From Candidatus Babelota bacterium (GTDB lineage: Bacteria > Babelota > Babeliae > Babelales > JACPOV01), in contig JAKJAQ010000009.1 in the NCBI GenBank assembly GCA_022707425.1, positions 20,251 through 68,819 on the forward strand: DNA of 48,569 nucleotides, written 5' to 3'. Below the pieces are notes generated by a model. That model was not told the origin of the DNA. It worked only from the letters and a program-made list of their open reading frames with translations, and searched no databases. The position numbers and the translations under genes were made by a program. Numbering within the stretch: the stretch's first letter is position 1; each line of letters opens with the position of its first letter. Positions 9,078-17,987 of this stretch are shown here, in pieces.

Positions 9078-10670
9078 TTAATCACCCTTAAGACTACCAA
9101 TACCAACTGCTGCAAGAAGATATTTAACATCATCATCACAGAAACGGAAACCGCCACCAAAGAAGCCGTTTGCGTTTTGACGACTGATAAAGTCATCGGC
9201 ACCAAAGACGAAATAAAGATTACGCATGAAGAAAACACGGTTAATCCATTTAAAATGCGGACGCGCATCGTTCAATCGATCGCGACCTCTAAAGTCGAAT
9301 GCTTCAAACGTAGTTACCCAACGGAACTTATCTGGACAGCCAAACGGAATATCAAAATCTACACCAAAACCAACGGTATTTTCAAACACACCAAATCGGA
9401 ATGCGAAATCTCTGAATATTTTTCCAAATTGGAACCCAATTTTAAATTGATCAAGCGTTCTATCGCTTGTTTCAATAAGACCAATTAATTCTGGAAGTGG
9501 CACATTAGCTGCGATCAACTCACTTGGTAAAAGTATTTTACCATTTTCATCAAACCATTGTTTCGTGAAAACATGCCGTCTGAGAGTACCCTTTTGTGTA
9601 CCAACCACCTGGAAAATATAAAATTTGTCTTCAGAAGTATGGAATCGTGCATCAAAATACCCTTTGGTATCTTCAAATTGCATATGTTCGGCTAACCCGT
9701 ACATAAACTCACTGTGCGCATCAAGCACAATGGTAACCGATTCCATTTTGGTAAAATAATTTTTTAATCCACCAATGGTGACTTTCAAATCGCGATATGT
9801 TTCATCTTCATTAATAAGTTTACCCAGCAGCCCTTTTCCTTCATCGAGTTTTTCTGCAACAGAGCCGATGTTTTTAAATCCATCACGCGCTTGCATCGCT
9901 GCATCTTCTAAAGCTCGCGCAGTTGATTCAAGCGTATTTGCTACGCGAGAAACATCACGATCGATAGTTTCTGATGCACGCTCAATGTTACCACGCAATG
10001 AAGGAAACTGATCCCGCAGGTCACGCGCAAATTCGCGCATGTCAGTGAGCATTCCGTTCAAATTGCCTTCATTTGATGAAAGTGTTCGATCGAGCATGGA
10101 TGAAACTGACGCAATTTTTTCTGCAGCTTGCTGAAAATTTTTAAACAAATTGTGCAGATCTTCTTGTCCTTGCGGCCCACCAAAATTGTTTTTCAATGAA
10201 TGTGTTACTTGTTGTACATCGGCAGCAATGTCGCTTACACGATGTAAAATATCATCAACAGAAACTGGTGTTCTGCCTGGTGTACGCAATGTTTGCCCAG
10301 CTTTTAACAAAGCTATTTCCGGTTCGCCAGGAACAATATCTAAATATTTTGCACCGATCAAACCTTCTTGGCGTACTATTGCATGTGCATCTTGGCGCAA
10401 TTGAAAATTTTTCGATACCATAATATCGGCACGTGCTTGGCATTGTCCATCTGAAACTAAATCAATTTTCTCAACCCAACCAACTTTTACACCAGCTATT
10501 TTCACGTCCGCTTTTTTTTCAAGACCGGAAACATCGTCAAAATAAACGATGTAATGATTGTACCGAATACGGTCAAATCGAAAAACACCCAGAAAAAAAC
10601 TCATATAAAAAAATATGCCGAGTGCAATTAATATAAAGATGCCAACTATCGTTTCTGCCTTTATCTGCAA
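9078..10670 (-). CDS. mlaD: MCE-domain (MlaD-type) lipid-transport protein with C-terminal beta-rich domain
   Basis: The protein has 530 residues. A single N-terminal membrane anchor (about 7-28) is followed by an MCE domain at about 38-116 (FDDVSGLEKKADVKIAGVKV, then QEGLIGAKYLDIVPG). A long, mostly helical region spans about 130-310. The final 200 residues are rich in aromatic beta strands and include FKIGFQFGKIFRDFAFRFGV, EAFDFRG and GGGFRFCDDDVKYLL. From memory, this tail resembles that of long MlaD proteins in Deltaproteobacteria. MCE proteins carry lipids between the inner and outer membranes; the tail may form a periplasmic or barrel-like element. It lies 15 bases after gspK on the same strand; no MlaE or MlaF gene is in view. 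Confidence 0.85.
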   Translation of the reverse strand: MQIKAETIVGIFILIALGIFFYMSFFLGVFRFDRIRYNHYIVYFDDVSGLEKKADVKIAGVKVGWVEKIDLVSDGQCQARADIMVSKNFQLRQDAHAIVRQEGLIGAKYLDIVPGEPEIALLKAGQTLRTPGRTPVSVDDILHRVSDIAADVQQVTHSLKNNFGGPQGQEDLHNLFKNFQQAAEKIASVSSMLDRTLSSNEGNLNGMLTDMREFARDLRDQFPSLRGNIERASETIDRDVSRVANTLESTARALEDAAMQARDGFKNIGSVAEKLDEGKGLLGKLINEDETYRDLKVTIGGLKNYFTKMESVTIVLDAHSEFMYGLAEHMQFEDTKGYFDARFHTSEDKFYIFQVVGTQKGTLRRHVFTKQWFDENGKILLPSELIAANVPLPELIGLIETSDRTLDQFKIGFQFGKIFRDFAFRFGVFENTVGFGVDFDIPFGCPDKFRWVTTFEAFDFRGRDRLNDARPHFKWINRVFFMRNLYFVFGADDFISRQNANGFFGGGFRFCDDDVKYLLAAVGIGSLKGD

Positions 10671-10685
10671 GTTAGTTCCTTTTTG

Positions 10686-11750
10686 TCAAAGCCAATAGAG
10701 TCTTTTAATCGCAAACGGTGCCCCATTAAGTTCTGTCGTTTTGCGTTTCTCTATAATAGCACATATTTTTTGTACTATCGCGCCAACTTTGCCATAACAT
10801 AGCACAGAAAATACGGTCGGTTCAAATTTTGGGTTGAGCATCGCAAGTGCCTCTTTTGGAATATCTTTCATTTCCTTGCCATATAATGTTTGCATCGCCT
10901 TTTGCCATAATTGCATTGGCTGCATTCCCTTAGAATAATCTTTAAGCAATGCTTCGACCTCTTTCGCTCGCTTTTCTCGATTTGGATTGGCTCGGTTAAA
11001 ATTAAGTACACCTAAAATCGAGTCTGAAAGCAACCATGCTTGCAGCGCCGCTTGTCCAGAAAATATGGTAAACACATCACTCAAAAATAATGGTCGTTTC
11101 GTTTTTTCATCTCCCTTTTGTGGTGGTTCATAAAAAAGAGTCGTTTTAAAAATTTTTGCAAATTCCGGTATTTCAAACAATTCCGAAATATCGTTAAGTT
11201 TATACTGCCGCTGTTTTAAGAATTTTTCAAACACTTCAAAAAGATCTTTATCATTCGTGAACTTTTTCATACCCGCAAAAATTATCTGCATAATTTTTTT
11301 TGCATCGGGTTGATCTTTAGAACCTTCATTAATAAATTTTTTTTTACTGAAGTCGAACCATTGATTAATATCTATTTTTCCATTTTCGCACACAATGCAC
11401 AATTTAATTTCGCCATCGATACCTTCTTTTTCTTTGGTCAATGAAAGTTCTTGCCACACATTAAGTTGCGGTACAATTTTTTTTATTGATTCGATGAGCG
11501 GATCAATATTTGAAGATTTCTCATTTTGTGTCGTTGTGGTTGATGTATCAAGTACAGAAAGTTGACTTAATGCCAACTGAATTCCACCAAACGCTAATTG
11601 TTTTGCTTTTTCACGTTCAATGATTGTTTTATCAAAAGCAACTTGGACCGATCCACGATAAAAAAGATGCGAAACAATTGCTACCGCAATTGCAAGCACC
11701 ATAATTGTTAATACTAAAATGTATCCTGGTTGCTTTGTTGTGTGATTCAC
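10686..11750 (-). CDS. gspK: Type II secretion minor pseudopilin GspK
   Basis: The protein has 354 residues. The prepilin-type N-terminus is KQPG followed by YILVLTIMVLAIAVAIV. It lacks the Glu at +5 that other pseudopilins have, which is typical of GspK. The large C-terminal region contains the SAM-like helical part expected of this tip protein (LNDISELFEIPEF). GspK caps the pseudopilus with GspI and GspJ. Its ATG overlaps the gspJ stop by four bases. The length is close to that of known GspK proteins. Confidence 0.8.
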   Translation of the reverse strand: MNHTTKQPGYILVLTIMVLAIAVAIVSHLFYRGSVQVAFDKTIIEREKAKQLAFGGIQLALSQLSVLDTSTTTTQNEKSSNIDPLIESIKKIVPQLNVWQELSLTKEKEGIDGEIKLCIVCENGKIDINQWFDFSKKKFINEGSKDQPDAKKIMQIIFAGMKKFTNDKDLFEVFEKFLKQRQYKLNDISELFEIPEFAKIFKTTLFYEPPQKGDEKTKRPLFLSDVFTIFSGQAALQAWLLSDSILGVLNFNRANPNREKRAKEVEALLKDYSKGMQPMQLWQKAMQTLYGKEMKDIPKEALAMLNPKFEPTVFSVLCYGKVGAIVQKICAIIEKRKTTELNGAPFAIKRLYWL

Positions 11751-12556
11751 TGTTTTTTAGTTTCATCAAAGAGTTGATACATAAAATTATACACTTTCTC
11801 TCGCTGCATTCTTTCGTCAAATAATATAATTTCAACTTTTACAAAATCGGGCATTTGTGGTTTTTGTTCTTTCTCGGATCGTTCTTCTGGTTTTGGCCAT
11901 TGCGTGAACGTTTTGTATTCGATTTTTTTTGCATCATCTTTTTGTTTTTCATCACGCTGCAAATATTCAATGCGGATAGTTTTTATTGATCGTGCAATTT
12001 CAAACGATTTAATTTTTTGTGCAGTTTTTGATTCAAATGATTCAAATGACAAATCTGTCGATTCTTGTCTAGTTAAAATAAAACTATTTTTTTGCTGCTT
12101 ATCTTCAGTTAATCGATACACCACTCTCACTACGCGCGGTTTTGGTATAATCCCTTTATCTTTTTCATACACATTCACCGGATTTACCGTAATAAAACTT
12201 AATACACTCATATTTTTATCTTTTTCATTCCCGATAAAAATACGTTCTAGTTGTTTTGGTTTTTCTTGTTGTTTAGTTTCTGGCACCAATTCCTGTTTTT
12301 CGTCTGTCTTCTTTTCTTGAACTTCTTTTTTTGGTTCTGGTTGCTTGAATGCTTGCACGGGAATAAACACACCAGCTAAATCTCGTTCTAACTGATTTTG
12401 CATAATGCTAATGCGCAGATCGCGATCAATAACACCATCTAAAAACCCTGCAACTCGGTTAAGCAAAAAATAACTTTGAAAAAGTGCCGTCATAATCATT
12501 CCTGCAATCGCAACAGCAACTACTAATTCGATCAATGAAAAACCGTGTCGTTTCAT
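11747..12556 (-). CDS. gspJ: Type II secretion minor pseudopilin GspJ
   Basis: The protein has 269 residues with a type IV prepilin signal, MKRHG|FSLIELVVAVAIAGMI, and Glu at position +5. LERDLAGV after the helix is typical of GspJ. A Lys/Glu/Gln-rich low-complexity insertion (about residues 72-105) makes it longer than the roughly 200-residue usual length. It overlaps gspK and gspI by four bases each. It probably forms the pseudopilus tip complex with GspI and GspK. Confidence 0.8.
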   Translation of the reverse strand: MKRHGFSLIELVVAVAIAGMIMTALFQSYFLLNRVAGFLDGVIDRDLRISIMQNQLERDLAGVFIPVQAFKQPEPKKEVQEKKTDEKQELVPETKQQEKPKQLERIFIGNEKDKNMSVLSFITVNPVNVYEKDKGIIPKPRVVRVVYRLTEDKQQKNSFILTRQESTDLSFESFESKTAQKIKSFEIARSIKTIRIEYLQRDEKQKDDAKKIEYKTFTQWPKPEERSEKEQKPQMPDFVKVEIILFDERMQREKVYNFMYQLFDETKKQ

Positions 12557-12975
12557 GATTTTTTCTTTTCTGGTAAATACAGAAACGTAATCATTGTCTC
12601 GCTACGATTTCCAAACCATTCTTTCCAACGTGCCGTTACTTTTTCAATCACAACAGATGGAAATAAAGTTAATGATGATCCTTTTGAAGGGCTTTTAATT
12701 TCAGAGGTAAGTGATGTTTCAGGATCTTTGATTTCTTGTTGTTTTTTTTCATTTGGCTTTGGAGCACCCGATTCTGCACGATCAAACACCGCCTGCATTA
12801 ACCTTCTTTTCATTAAAAAAATTCGGTCTAGCCGTTGAGAATAGCCGGTTACACCCTGTGTAATATTATTTTGTAAAGCAAAAAGAGATGTAAGAAGCAT
12901 GCCCACAATCATTAATGCGAGCGCCACTTCAATCAGCGTAAATCCAGTCACGTTATATTTTGCTGAACGATTCAT
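12553..12975 (-). CDS. gspI: Type II secretion minor pseudopilin GspI
   Basis: The protein has 140 residues with a prepilin signal, NVTG|FTLIEVALALMIVGMLL, and Glu at +5. The helix is followed by RLDRIFLMKRRLMQAVF, and the middle region is Lys/Pro/Glu-rich. Small size and position between gspH and gspJ support GspI, although pseudopilin subtypes are hard to separate by sequence alone. It overlaps gspH by 23 bases and gspJ by four, indicating tight coupling. Confidence 0.75.
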   Translation of the reverse strand: MNRSAKYNVTGFTLIEVALALMIVGMLLTSLFALQNNITQGVTGYSQRLDRIFLMKRRLMQAVFDRAESGAPKPNEKKQQEIKDPETSLTSEIKSPSKGSSLTLFPSVVIEKVTARWKEWFGNRSETMITFLYLPEKKKS

Positions 12976-13513
12976 ACAAACTCAATTGTGCAGTAAACGG
13001 ATTAACTATTAAACTAAATTGGTGCGCTTGTCCTTTTGGATCAATATCGTTTCCATCAAGTGCATTGATTATTACTTCTTGTACTAATCCTTCAGGAACA
13101 ATATAAAACCAAACTGATTCTACCTTTATTCCTGGTTGATTGAGTGCATCACTTGATTGAATAAAAAATTGTTTGATCGTAATTGCATCAGGTAACGTAA
13201 ATTGAGTTGTTGCATACGCAACATTGACCGGTTCGTAGCGTGGTTTTTGCCCTTCTCCCCTTGGCTCAATTACGCGCTCAAGTCGAACTATCTTGGTTTT
13301 CAAGTCAAACCATACGCGATGCAATTGCTGACTTTGCAATGCTTGCTGCCAACCAGCACGAACAAGTGCTCCCAACTTTTGCACCAATTCTTTGCGCTGG
13401 TAATCGGCAGCACGAAATTGCAAATTAGGAATTATCACTGAGCCAATCAGCCCTAAAATCAGCAGAACAACAACAATTTCTAAAAACGAAAATCCAGGTT
13501 TAGTCCCAAGCAC
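12953..13513 (-). CDS. gspH: Type II secretion minor pseudopilin GspH
   Basis: The GTG start at 13513 was chosen because GAGGA lies about eight bases upstream and it gives a short leader, VLGTKPG|FSFLEIVVVLLILGLIG, cleaved before Phe with Glu at +5. The resulting protein is 186 residues. The longer open frame to 13630 would put about 40 residues before the cleavage site and lie over gspG. The gene overlaps the end of gspG by 14 bases. GspH sits near the pseudopilus tip. Confidence 0.75.
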   Translation of the reverse strand: MLGTKPGFSFLEIVVVLLILGLIGSVIIPNLQFRAADYQRKELVQKLGALVRAGWQQALQSQQLHRVWFDLKTKIVRLERVIEPRGEGQKPRYEPVNVAYATTQFTLPDAITIKQFFIQSSDALNQPGIKVESVWFYIVPEGLVQEVIINALDGNDIDPKGQAHQFSLIVNPFTAQLSLYESFSKI

Positions 13514-13919
13514 TAAGGCGATCCTCAACAGGAGTGTCTGGGCCTTCAGCTGAACCATATGAATAGAGGTCATAAGGACGCTTACCACCAGCGGGAAGTA
13601 TCTTATAATAAAAATCTTGGCTCCAAGCATCTTTTGGTAATTTTTCTATGTAAGGACGCCAACTTTTTCCTGCATCTCCTTGTGGTCGCTCTGATAAATC
13701 AAGCAATCTCGTTGGATATCTTCCATGCTCCATTTGAAATAAATTGATACTATTCTTAAGAAGCGTTAAATTTCCTCGCGTTGTACTGATGCGTGCTTTA
13801 TTAACAAAATAGAAATATGAAGGCACACCAATTGACATTACCAGTGCCATAATAAATATTGCTATGACAATTTCGATAAATGAAAATCCTGGTGCAGCTA
13901 ATCGCTGATTCTGTGTCAT
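13500..13919 (-). CDS. gspG: Type II secretion major pseudopilin GspG
   Basis: The protein has 139 residues with a prepilin leader MTQNQRLAAPG|FSFIEIVIAIFIMALV and Glu at +5. HGRYPTRLLDL and KDAWSQDFYYK match the GspG pattern, and YDLYSYGSAEGPDTP followed by a terminal W-D resembles the calcium-binding C-terminal loop. This subunit forms the shaft of the pseudopilus that pushes substrates through the outer-membrane secretin. It starts 15 bases after the gspF stop. Confidence 0.88.
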   Translation of the reverse strand: MTQNQRLAAPGFSFIEIVIAIFIMALVMSIGVPSYFYFVNKARISTTRGNLTLLKNSINLFQMEHGRYPTRLLDLSERPQGDAGKSWRPYIEKLPKDAWSQDFYYKILPAGGKRPYDLYSYGSAEGPDTPVEDRLSAWD

Positions 13920-13934
13920 ACAAAAATCCTTTCA

Positions 13935-15158
13935 TCAAATATTAAATGCCTGTGTTTGACCTAAAATTGGTTGAATGATCGAAAGTACCACAAATCCAAC
14001 CACCACACCCATTACTAACAACATAATTGGACCAAGTAATGCAGATAAGGTATTAGAATACTCAGCCAAATCGTCCTCATATGTTTTTGCGATCGTGAGC
14101 AACATAAAATCAAGTTGTCCTGTTTGTTCACCGGTATTGATTAAATAAATTGCTATCGGTGGAAAAATATTTGTTTGTCGCAAATATTCTGCAATTTTAC
14201 CCTGTTTGATAATTTTATCACGCGCTTCTCTGAGCGCATCTGCAAGCACGCGATTATCAATCACTTTTACGACGATATCAAGCGCCTCTGCTAAATTCAC
14301 GCCACTTTCTACTAACATACCAAGTGTGCGTGAAAATTGCACCACCGCTCCCATTCGTGCAAAAAACCGCACTACCGGAATTTTTAATTTAATAACATCG
14401 ATTGTTCGTGCTCCACTGGGTGTTGATTTCCACCAACGAAATGCAAGATAGAGTAACACGACACCAATAATCAAAAAAGTAGAATATGACAACAAAAAAT
14501 CTGACATACCAAGCAAAATACGCGTACTGAGCGGTAGTTCCATTTTTTGCGAAGCAAAAGTGGAAACTAAATTTGGCACCACAAATGTTAGAAGTGCAAT
14601 AACAACAACAACCACCACTCCAAGCTGAATCAATGGATAGGTCAACGCGCCTTTCACACGCTTCATCACTTCTTGGCGCCGCTCCATATATTCGGTTAAA
14701 CGTTCCAAAATTGTTTCTAATTTACCGGTTGCTTCACCTGCGCGTACCAACTGAATATAAATATTATCAAAAACTTTTGGATATTTACTCAACGCCTCAG
14801 CAAGCGATTTACCTTCTCGTAAATCATCTTTTACTGAAATTAAAATGGTGCGCAATTTGCCACTAAACTGCTCAATGAGAAGTTCAACCGCTTGTAAAAG
14901 TGGCACACCAGCTTTGAGCAAAACTGCTAATTGTTTGGTAAATAAAATTTTATCTTTGACTGAAACACTTGATAGATAGGATAGAATGCGCTTGAATCCA
15001 GATAACTGCACTCCCGGAGTGCTAGTTGTGCTAACGGTAATTGGGTACATACCATTTTTGATTACCCAATCTCGCGCCGCTTCAGGAGTCGGTGCATCAA
15101 CGGTACCACTTAATTTTTTTCCATCTTTACTCAGCGCCTGATATATAAACAGTCCCAT
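13935..15158 (-). CDS. gspF: Type II secretion inner-membrane platform protein GspF
   Basis: The 407-residue protein has the usual GspF/PilC architecture: two cytoplasmic helical GspF domains (KILFTKQLAVLLKAGVPLLQ near residue 70, and FSRTLGMLVESGVNLAEAL near 275) and three membrane segments (about 170-195, 220-240 and 375-400). It is the first gene of the gspFGHIJK operon; AAGGA lies upstream of its ATG. The ATPase GspE, secretin GspD and GspL/M are not in this window and must lie elsewhere if the system is complete. Confidence 0.92.
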   Translation of the reverse strand: MGLFIYQALSKDGKKLSGTVDAPTPEAARDWVIKNGMYPITVSTTSTPGVQLSGFKRILSYLSSVSVKDKILFTKQLAVLLKAGVPLLQAVELLIEQFSGKLRTILISVKDDLREGKSLAEALSKYPKVFDNIYIQLVRAGEATGKLETILERLTEYMERRQEVMKRVKGALTYPLIQLGVVVVVVIALLTFVVPNLVSTFASQKMELPLSTRILLGMSDFLLSYSTFLIIGVVLLYLAFRWWKSTPSGARTIDVIKLKIPVVRFFARMGAVVQFSRTLGMLVESGVNLAEALDIVVKVIDNRVLADALREARDKIIKQGKIAEYLRQTNIFPPIAIYLINTGEQTGQLDFMLLTIAKTYEDDLAEYSNTLSALLGPIMLLVMGVVVGFVVLSIIQPILGQTQAFNI

Positions 15159-15218
15159 TCACTGCTTCCTTTGCGGTACGTAGGCATAGCAAATCGAACT
15201 TATTGCATGTATAATAAT

Positions 15219-15248
15219 TTTCATGATACGATTCTTTTCTAATATAAT
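15219..15248 (+). promoter_or_regulatory. Putative promoter for the exported protein at 15283
   Basis: A consensus TATAAT at 15243-15248 lies 18 bases after a weak TTTCAT at 15219-15224, about 35 bases before the ATG. The -35 element is poor, so confidence is low. Confidence 0.35.
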
Positions 15249-15282
15249 ATACTAAATAACTTCTCAATTGTGCAGGAGAAAC

Positions 15283-16302
15283 ATGATGCCATTAAAAAAA
15301 CAATCGGTTTTAATGCACGTGCTTGCAGTTATTTTCATTCATACTGTAATGGCGGAGGATAATCAATATTTTTTCCAGCTTACTCATAATGCAGATTATT
15401 CGTTAGATAGCGATAAGCTTTTGGAATCGTTTTACCAACCAATTAAATTTAGCAAAGTTGGTTTTAGCACTTTTCTCAAAGAAGAGTTCAATCGTCCAGA
15501 ATACGCAACCGATTTTATTCCACACAATCTTGATATTCATGTTGAACAATTTTTGCGTTGGTGTAATCAATCCAAGCAAGGAATTATGCATGCACATGCA
15601 TCGTTCCGTTTATTCACCAATAAAGTAAAAGCTGCTCCCTATATGACCATCACACCAGTAATTGGCATTACTCAACGGTTACCAGATTTAGTACAAGAAT
15701 ATTTTGTTGATGTACCAGTTTCCGTCTTTGCAAAACTTAAAAAATTGATCAAAAGAATTTTATTTACCGCATTCAATGCACATTTTGATTACTTCAAAGC
15801 TGAACCAAATAAATTTTTAGACACGCTCGCAAACGATATTGTTGAAGAAATTAAATCGAGCGAACTTGTTCAAGATCAGATCGATAAAGAGCAGTTGCGC
15901 AGCACCCTGGTCCGGTTTCTTGACACCAGCATTGCAAAAATTGTGTGGTCGCCGCTTGATCAAACCGATATTTGGGAATCGTTTAAAGAACTTTCTCATC
16001 ATCTAGCCACTTTAAAAAACCATGAAATTATCACCGAAGATGATCTTGATGATCTGCTGACCACATTAACACAACGATTCGTTTATTTCTTGGAGCTCAC
16101 GGGTTCAGATTTATCACCAGACACACTCCTTACCATTGAAACAGATCTGTTTAGTGATAATTTGACCATTAATCAGTTGCCAGAACAAGAAGAATATATC
16201 ACTCCAAAGCGTGAACATATTTTGAAAGCCATTAAAACAACCCAAGCAAAAATAATGGCACGGTCACAAGGAATCATTACTGAGATTATTCCAATTGATT
16301 AA
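15283..16302 (+). CDS. Exported protein, unknown function
   Basis: The chosen ATG at 15283 follows AGGAG by four bases; a second ATG directly after it is also possible. The protein has about 339 residues, with a signal peptide ending near VMAED (about residue 25). The mature part is soluble and mixed helical, with repeated acidic helices near the C-terminus (EDDLDDLLTTLTQRF). The family is not recognised. It has its own start between the gspF promoter region and a convergent small gene four bases downstream. Confidence 0.65.
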   Translation: MMPLKKQSVLMHVLAVIFIHTVMAEDNQYFFQLTHNADYSLDSDKLLESFYQPIKFSKVGFSTFLKEEFNRPEYATDFIPHNLDIHVEQFLRWCNQSKQGIMHAHASFRLFTNKVKAAPYMTITPVIGITQRLPDLVQEYFVDVPVSVFAKLKKLIKRILFTAFNAHFDYFKAEPNKFLDTLANDIVEEIKSSELVQDQIDKEQLRSTLVRFLDTSIAKIVWSPLDQTDIWESFKELSHHLATLKNHEIITEDDLDDLLTTLTQRFVYFLELTGSDLSPDTLLTIETDLFSDNLTINQLPEQEEYITPKREHILKAIKTTQAKIMARSQGIITEIIPID

Positions 16303-16306
16303 ATGA

Positions 16307-16678
16307 TTATCTCGCCCAATAAGTTGGAATTTCAAGTTCTTGACACAAACTGTGTAAATCATGGCCATTCAGTTGTGCAAGATACCGAGGCATTTGACCA
16401 GTTGCCGGATCATTAAAAATAGCGCCTCTTCTTGCTCGTTCAATTTTTTCTTCATCGGTTAATCTATTAAATGATTCAATAAATTTCTTGCATAATACAA
16501 CATCACTTACTTCATTAGAATTAATTTCATGAATTGCAAAAATAATTTTTTTTGTGTTGTTTAATTCTTGCTTCCTTTTTGTCCGTGGAGTAACTGGTTT
16601 ATTAAAAAGATATGACATCGCATTTAGACCAGAGGTCATCAGTGTGCTTAATAAAAGCACCTTCATATAGTTATTCAT
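16307..16678 (-). CDS. Small exported protein, unknown function
   Basis: The protein has 123 residues and begins with a signal-like sequence (MKVLLLSTLMTSGLNAM). The mature part is charged and includes RLTDEEKIERARRGAIFND and a C-terminal LNGHDLHSLCQEL. The family is not recognised. It lies 13 bases after the stop of the beta-barrel gene and is probably the last gene of that minus-strand transcript. Confidence 0.6.
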   Translation of the reverse strand: MNNYMKVLLLSTLMTSGLNAMSYLFNKPVTPRTKRKQELNNTKKIIFAIHEINSNEVSDVVLCKKFIESFNRLTDEEKIERARRGAIFNDPATGQMPRYLAQLNGHDLHSLCQELEIPTYWAR

Positions 16679-16691
16679 TTAAGTGATATCC

Positions 16692-17963
16692 CTAAAAATT
16701 AACCGTGAATGTTCCGCCAATAGTATTTTCAATAATTGATCGGGTACCAACAATTGGTATTTTATAGAATGCAGAGATTTGTGGTTTAAATCCATTATCA
16801 TCGCACACCACATGTTGAAAATCGTACCCTATTTTGAATATGAGCTCATTGATTGTCCAACCTTGCAAATTTTGTGCAGTATTTGCAACTTCTTGTGAAA
16901 AATCATTGGTGCATAGTGTCAATGAGTCATCATCATGCCGCCAATATTGATAGGCTGCTCCAAACCATAACCCACCACCAAGCAAGTTAAATGCTTCTAA
17001 ATACACATCAAAACGTTGCGTAAAACCATATTGCTTAAAGGCTCGTGCTTTTGCCAAAAATAATAAATCGGTCTGTTCTGCTTGCACTTTGATGCGTCGT
17101 TCGCGCGTGTTACCAAAGAGATGAATAAATTCCGCATCAATGCCACCACGCAGATAATTCCACCAATTTATCATGATGCCACCGCCACCAATAAAAGAAA
17201 ATGAACCATCAAAACCAAATGGAATTGATTCAATTTTATTTTCATCAACAGGGGCTCCGGTCGGAATCGTCAATCCCATACGCGCATTGAGTTCAACATT
17301 TTTTAAAATAGGCCGTCCTTGATAAAAATCACGTATCCATTCAATCACAAGAGCAACATCACCAAACGCCATCCGTTTCCAACCGGTAATATCAAGTGTC
17401 GGGTCTAATTGGGCAACTACGGCAGCAAAGTTATTGGTTAAATTATCTTTTACTACCACATCAGCAGGAGTCACATCTTGTGTTTGATCGATAAAAAAAA
17501 TATTTTTTAATTTCATCGCAAAAAATGGCAAATGAAATCCTACGGTAAAATTATGTGGAGCGTGATAACGCAGAGCAAAACCAAACGTCGAAGCTTCCAA
17601 ATCTCCCGTTACTTTAAAATTCCCACGAATGCCATCATCGGTGGGACTGCCAAGTACATTAACAAAAAAATCGGTTTCTGGACTATTCGGTCCAAATCCT
17701 TTGAGCATTGCCAGCGCATCTTGATTGGGCGTCCAAATTTGCGTAACAGGAACTTCATGCCCGTCAGCATCAAATCCATCAGCATGCAAACCAAACTCTC
17801 CCCAGCCAGTTACTTGGAAGGAGGTATTATGCCATTGTGGTGGCCGTAAGTTAATATCCCACGGTTTAAATAAATTGATAGGAAACATTGCCCCAAGAGG
17901 AACTGTGCACATAAGAAGTGCATAGAGAAAAATTATTGGCAAAAAACAACGTTTTGCTGTCAT
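16692..17963 (-). CDS. Probable outer-membrane beta-barrel protein
   Basis: The 423-residue protein has a signal peptide ending near PLGAM (residue 26) and no other long hydrophobic helix. The mature part alternates short amphipathic aromatic strands (FGFALRYHAPHNFTVGFHL, LNARMGLTIPTGA, FKIGYDFQHVV) and ends in Phe (GGTFTVNF), the usual terminal residue for BAM-dependent barrels. Two cysteines are seen near the C-terminus. AAGGA lies upstream of the ATG. It follows the large secreted protein gene after 24 bases, so the two may work together at the cell surface; this is inferred from position. Confidence 0.7.
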   Translation of the reverse strand: MTAKRCFLPIIFLYALLMCTVPLGAMFPINLFKPWDINLRPPQWHNTSFQVTGWGEFGLHADGFDADGHEVPVTQIWTPNQDALAMLKGFGPNSPETDFFVNVLGSPTDDGIRGNFKVTGDLEASTFGFALRYHAPHNFTVGFHLPFFAMKLKNIFFIDQTQDVTPADVVVKDNLTNNFAAVVAQLDPTLDITGWKRMAFGDVALVIEWIRDFYQGRPILKNVELNARMGLTIPTGAPVDENKIESIPFGFDGSFSFIGGGGIMINWWNYLRGGIDAEFIHLFGNTRERRIKVQAEQTDLLFLAKARAFKQYGFTQRFDVYLEAFNLLGGGLWFGAAYQYWRHDDDSLTLCTNDFSQEVANTAQNLQGWTINELIFKIGYDFQHVVCDDNGFKPQISAFYKIPIVGTRSIIENTIGGTFTVNF

Positions 17964-17987
17964 CGATGCTATCCTTATCTTGATTGA

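Noticed and set aside
9051-9488. Plus-strand open frame of 145 codons at the end of the exported orphan
   Set aside because: It lies antisense to the end of the MCE gene, has no recognisable domain and no ribosome site.
13514-13630. Longer N-terminus for gspH
   Set aside because: It would lie over gspG and place about 45 residues before the prepilin cleavage site. The GTG at 13513 has a good ribosome site and a short leader.
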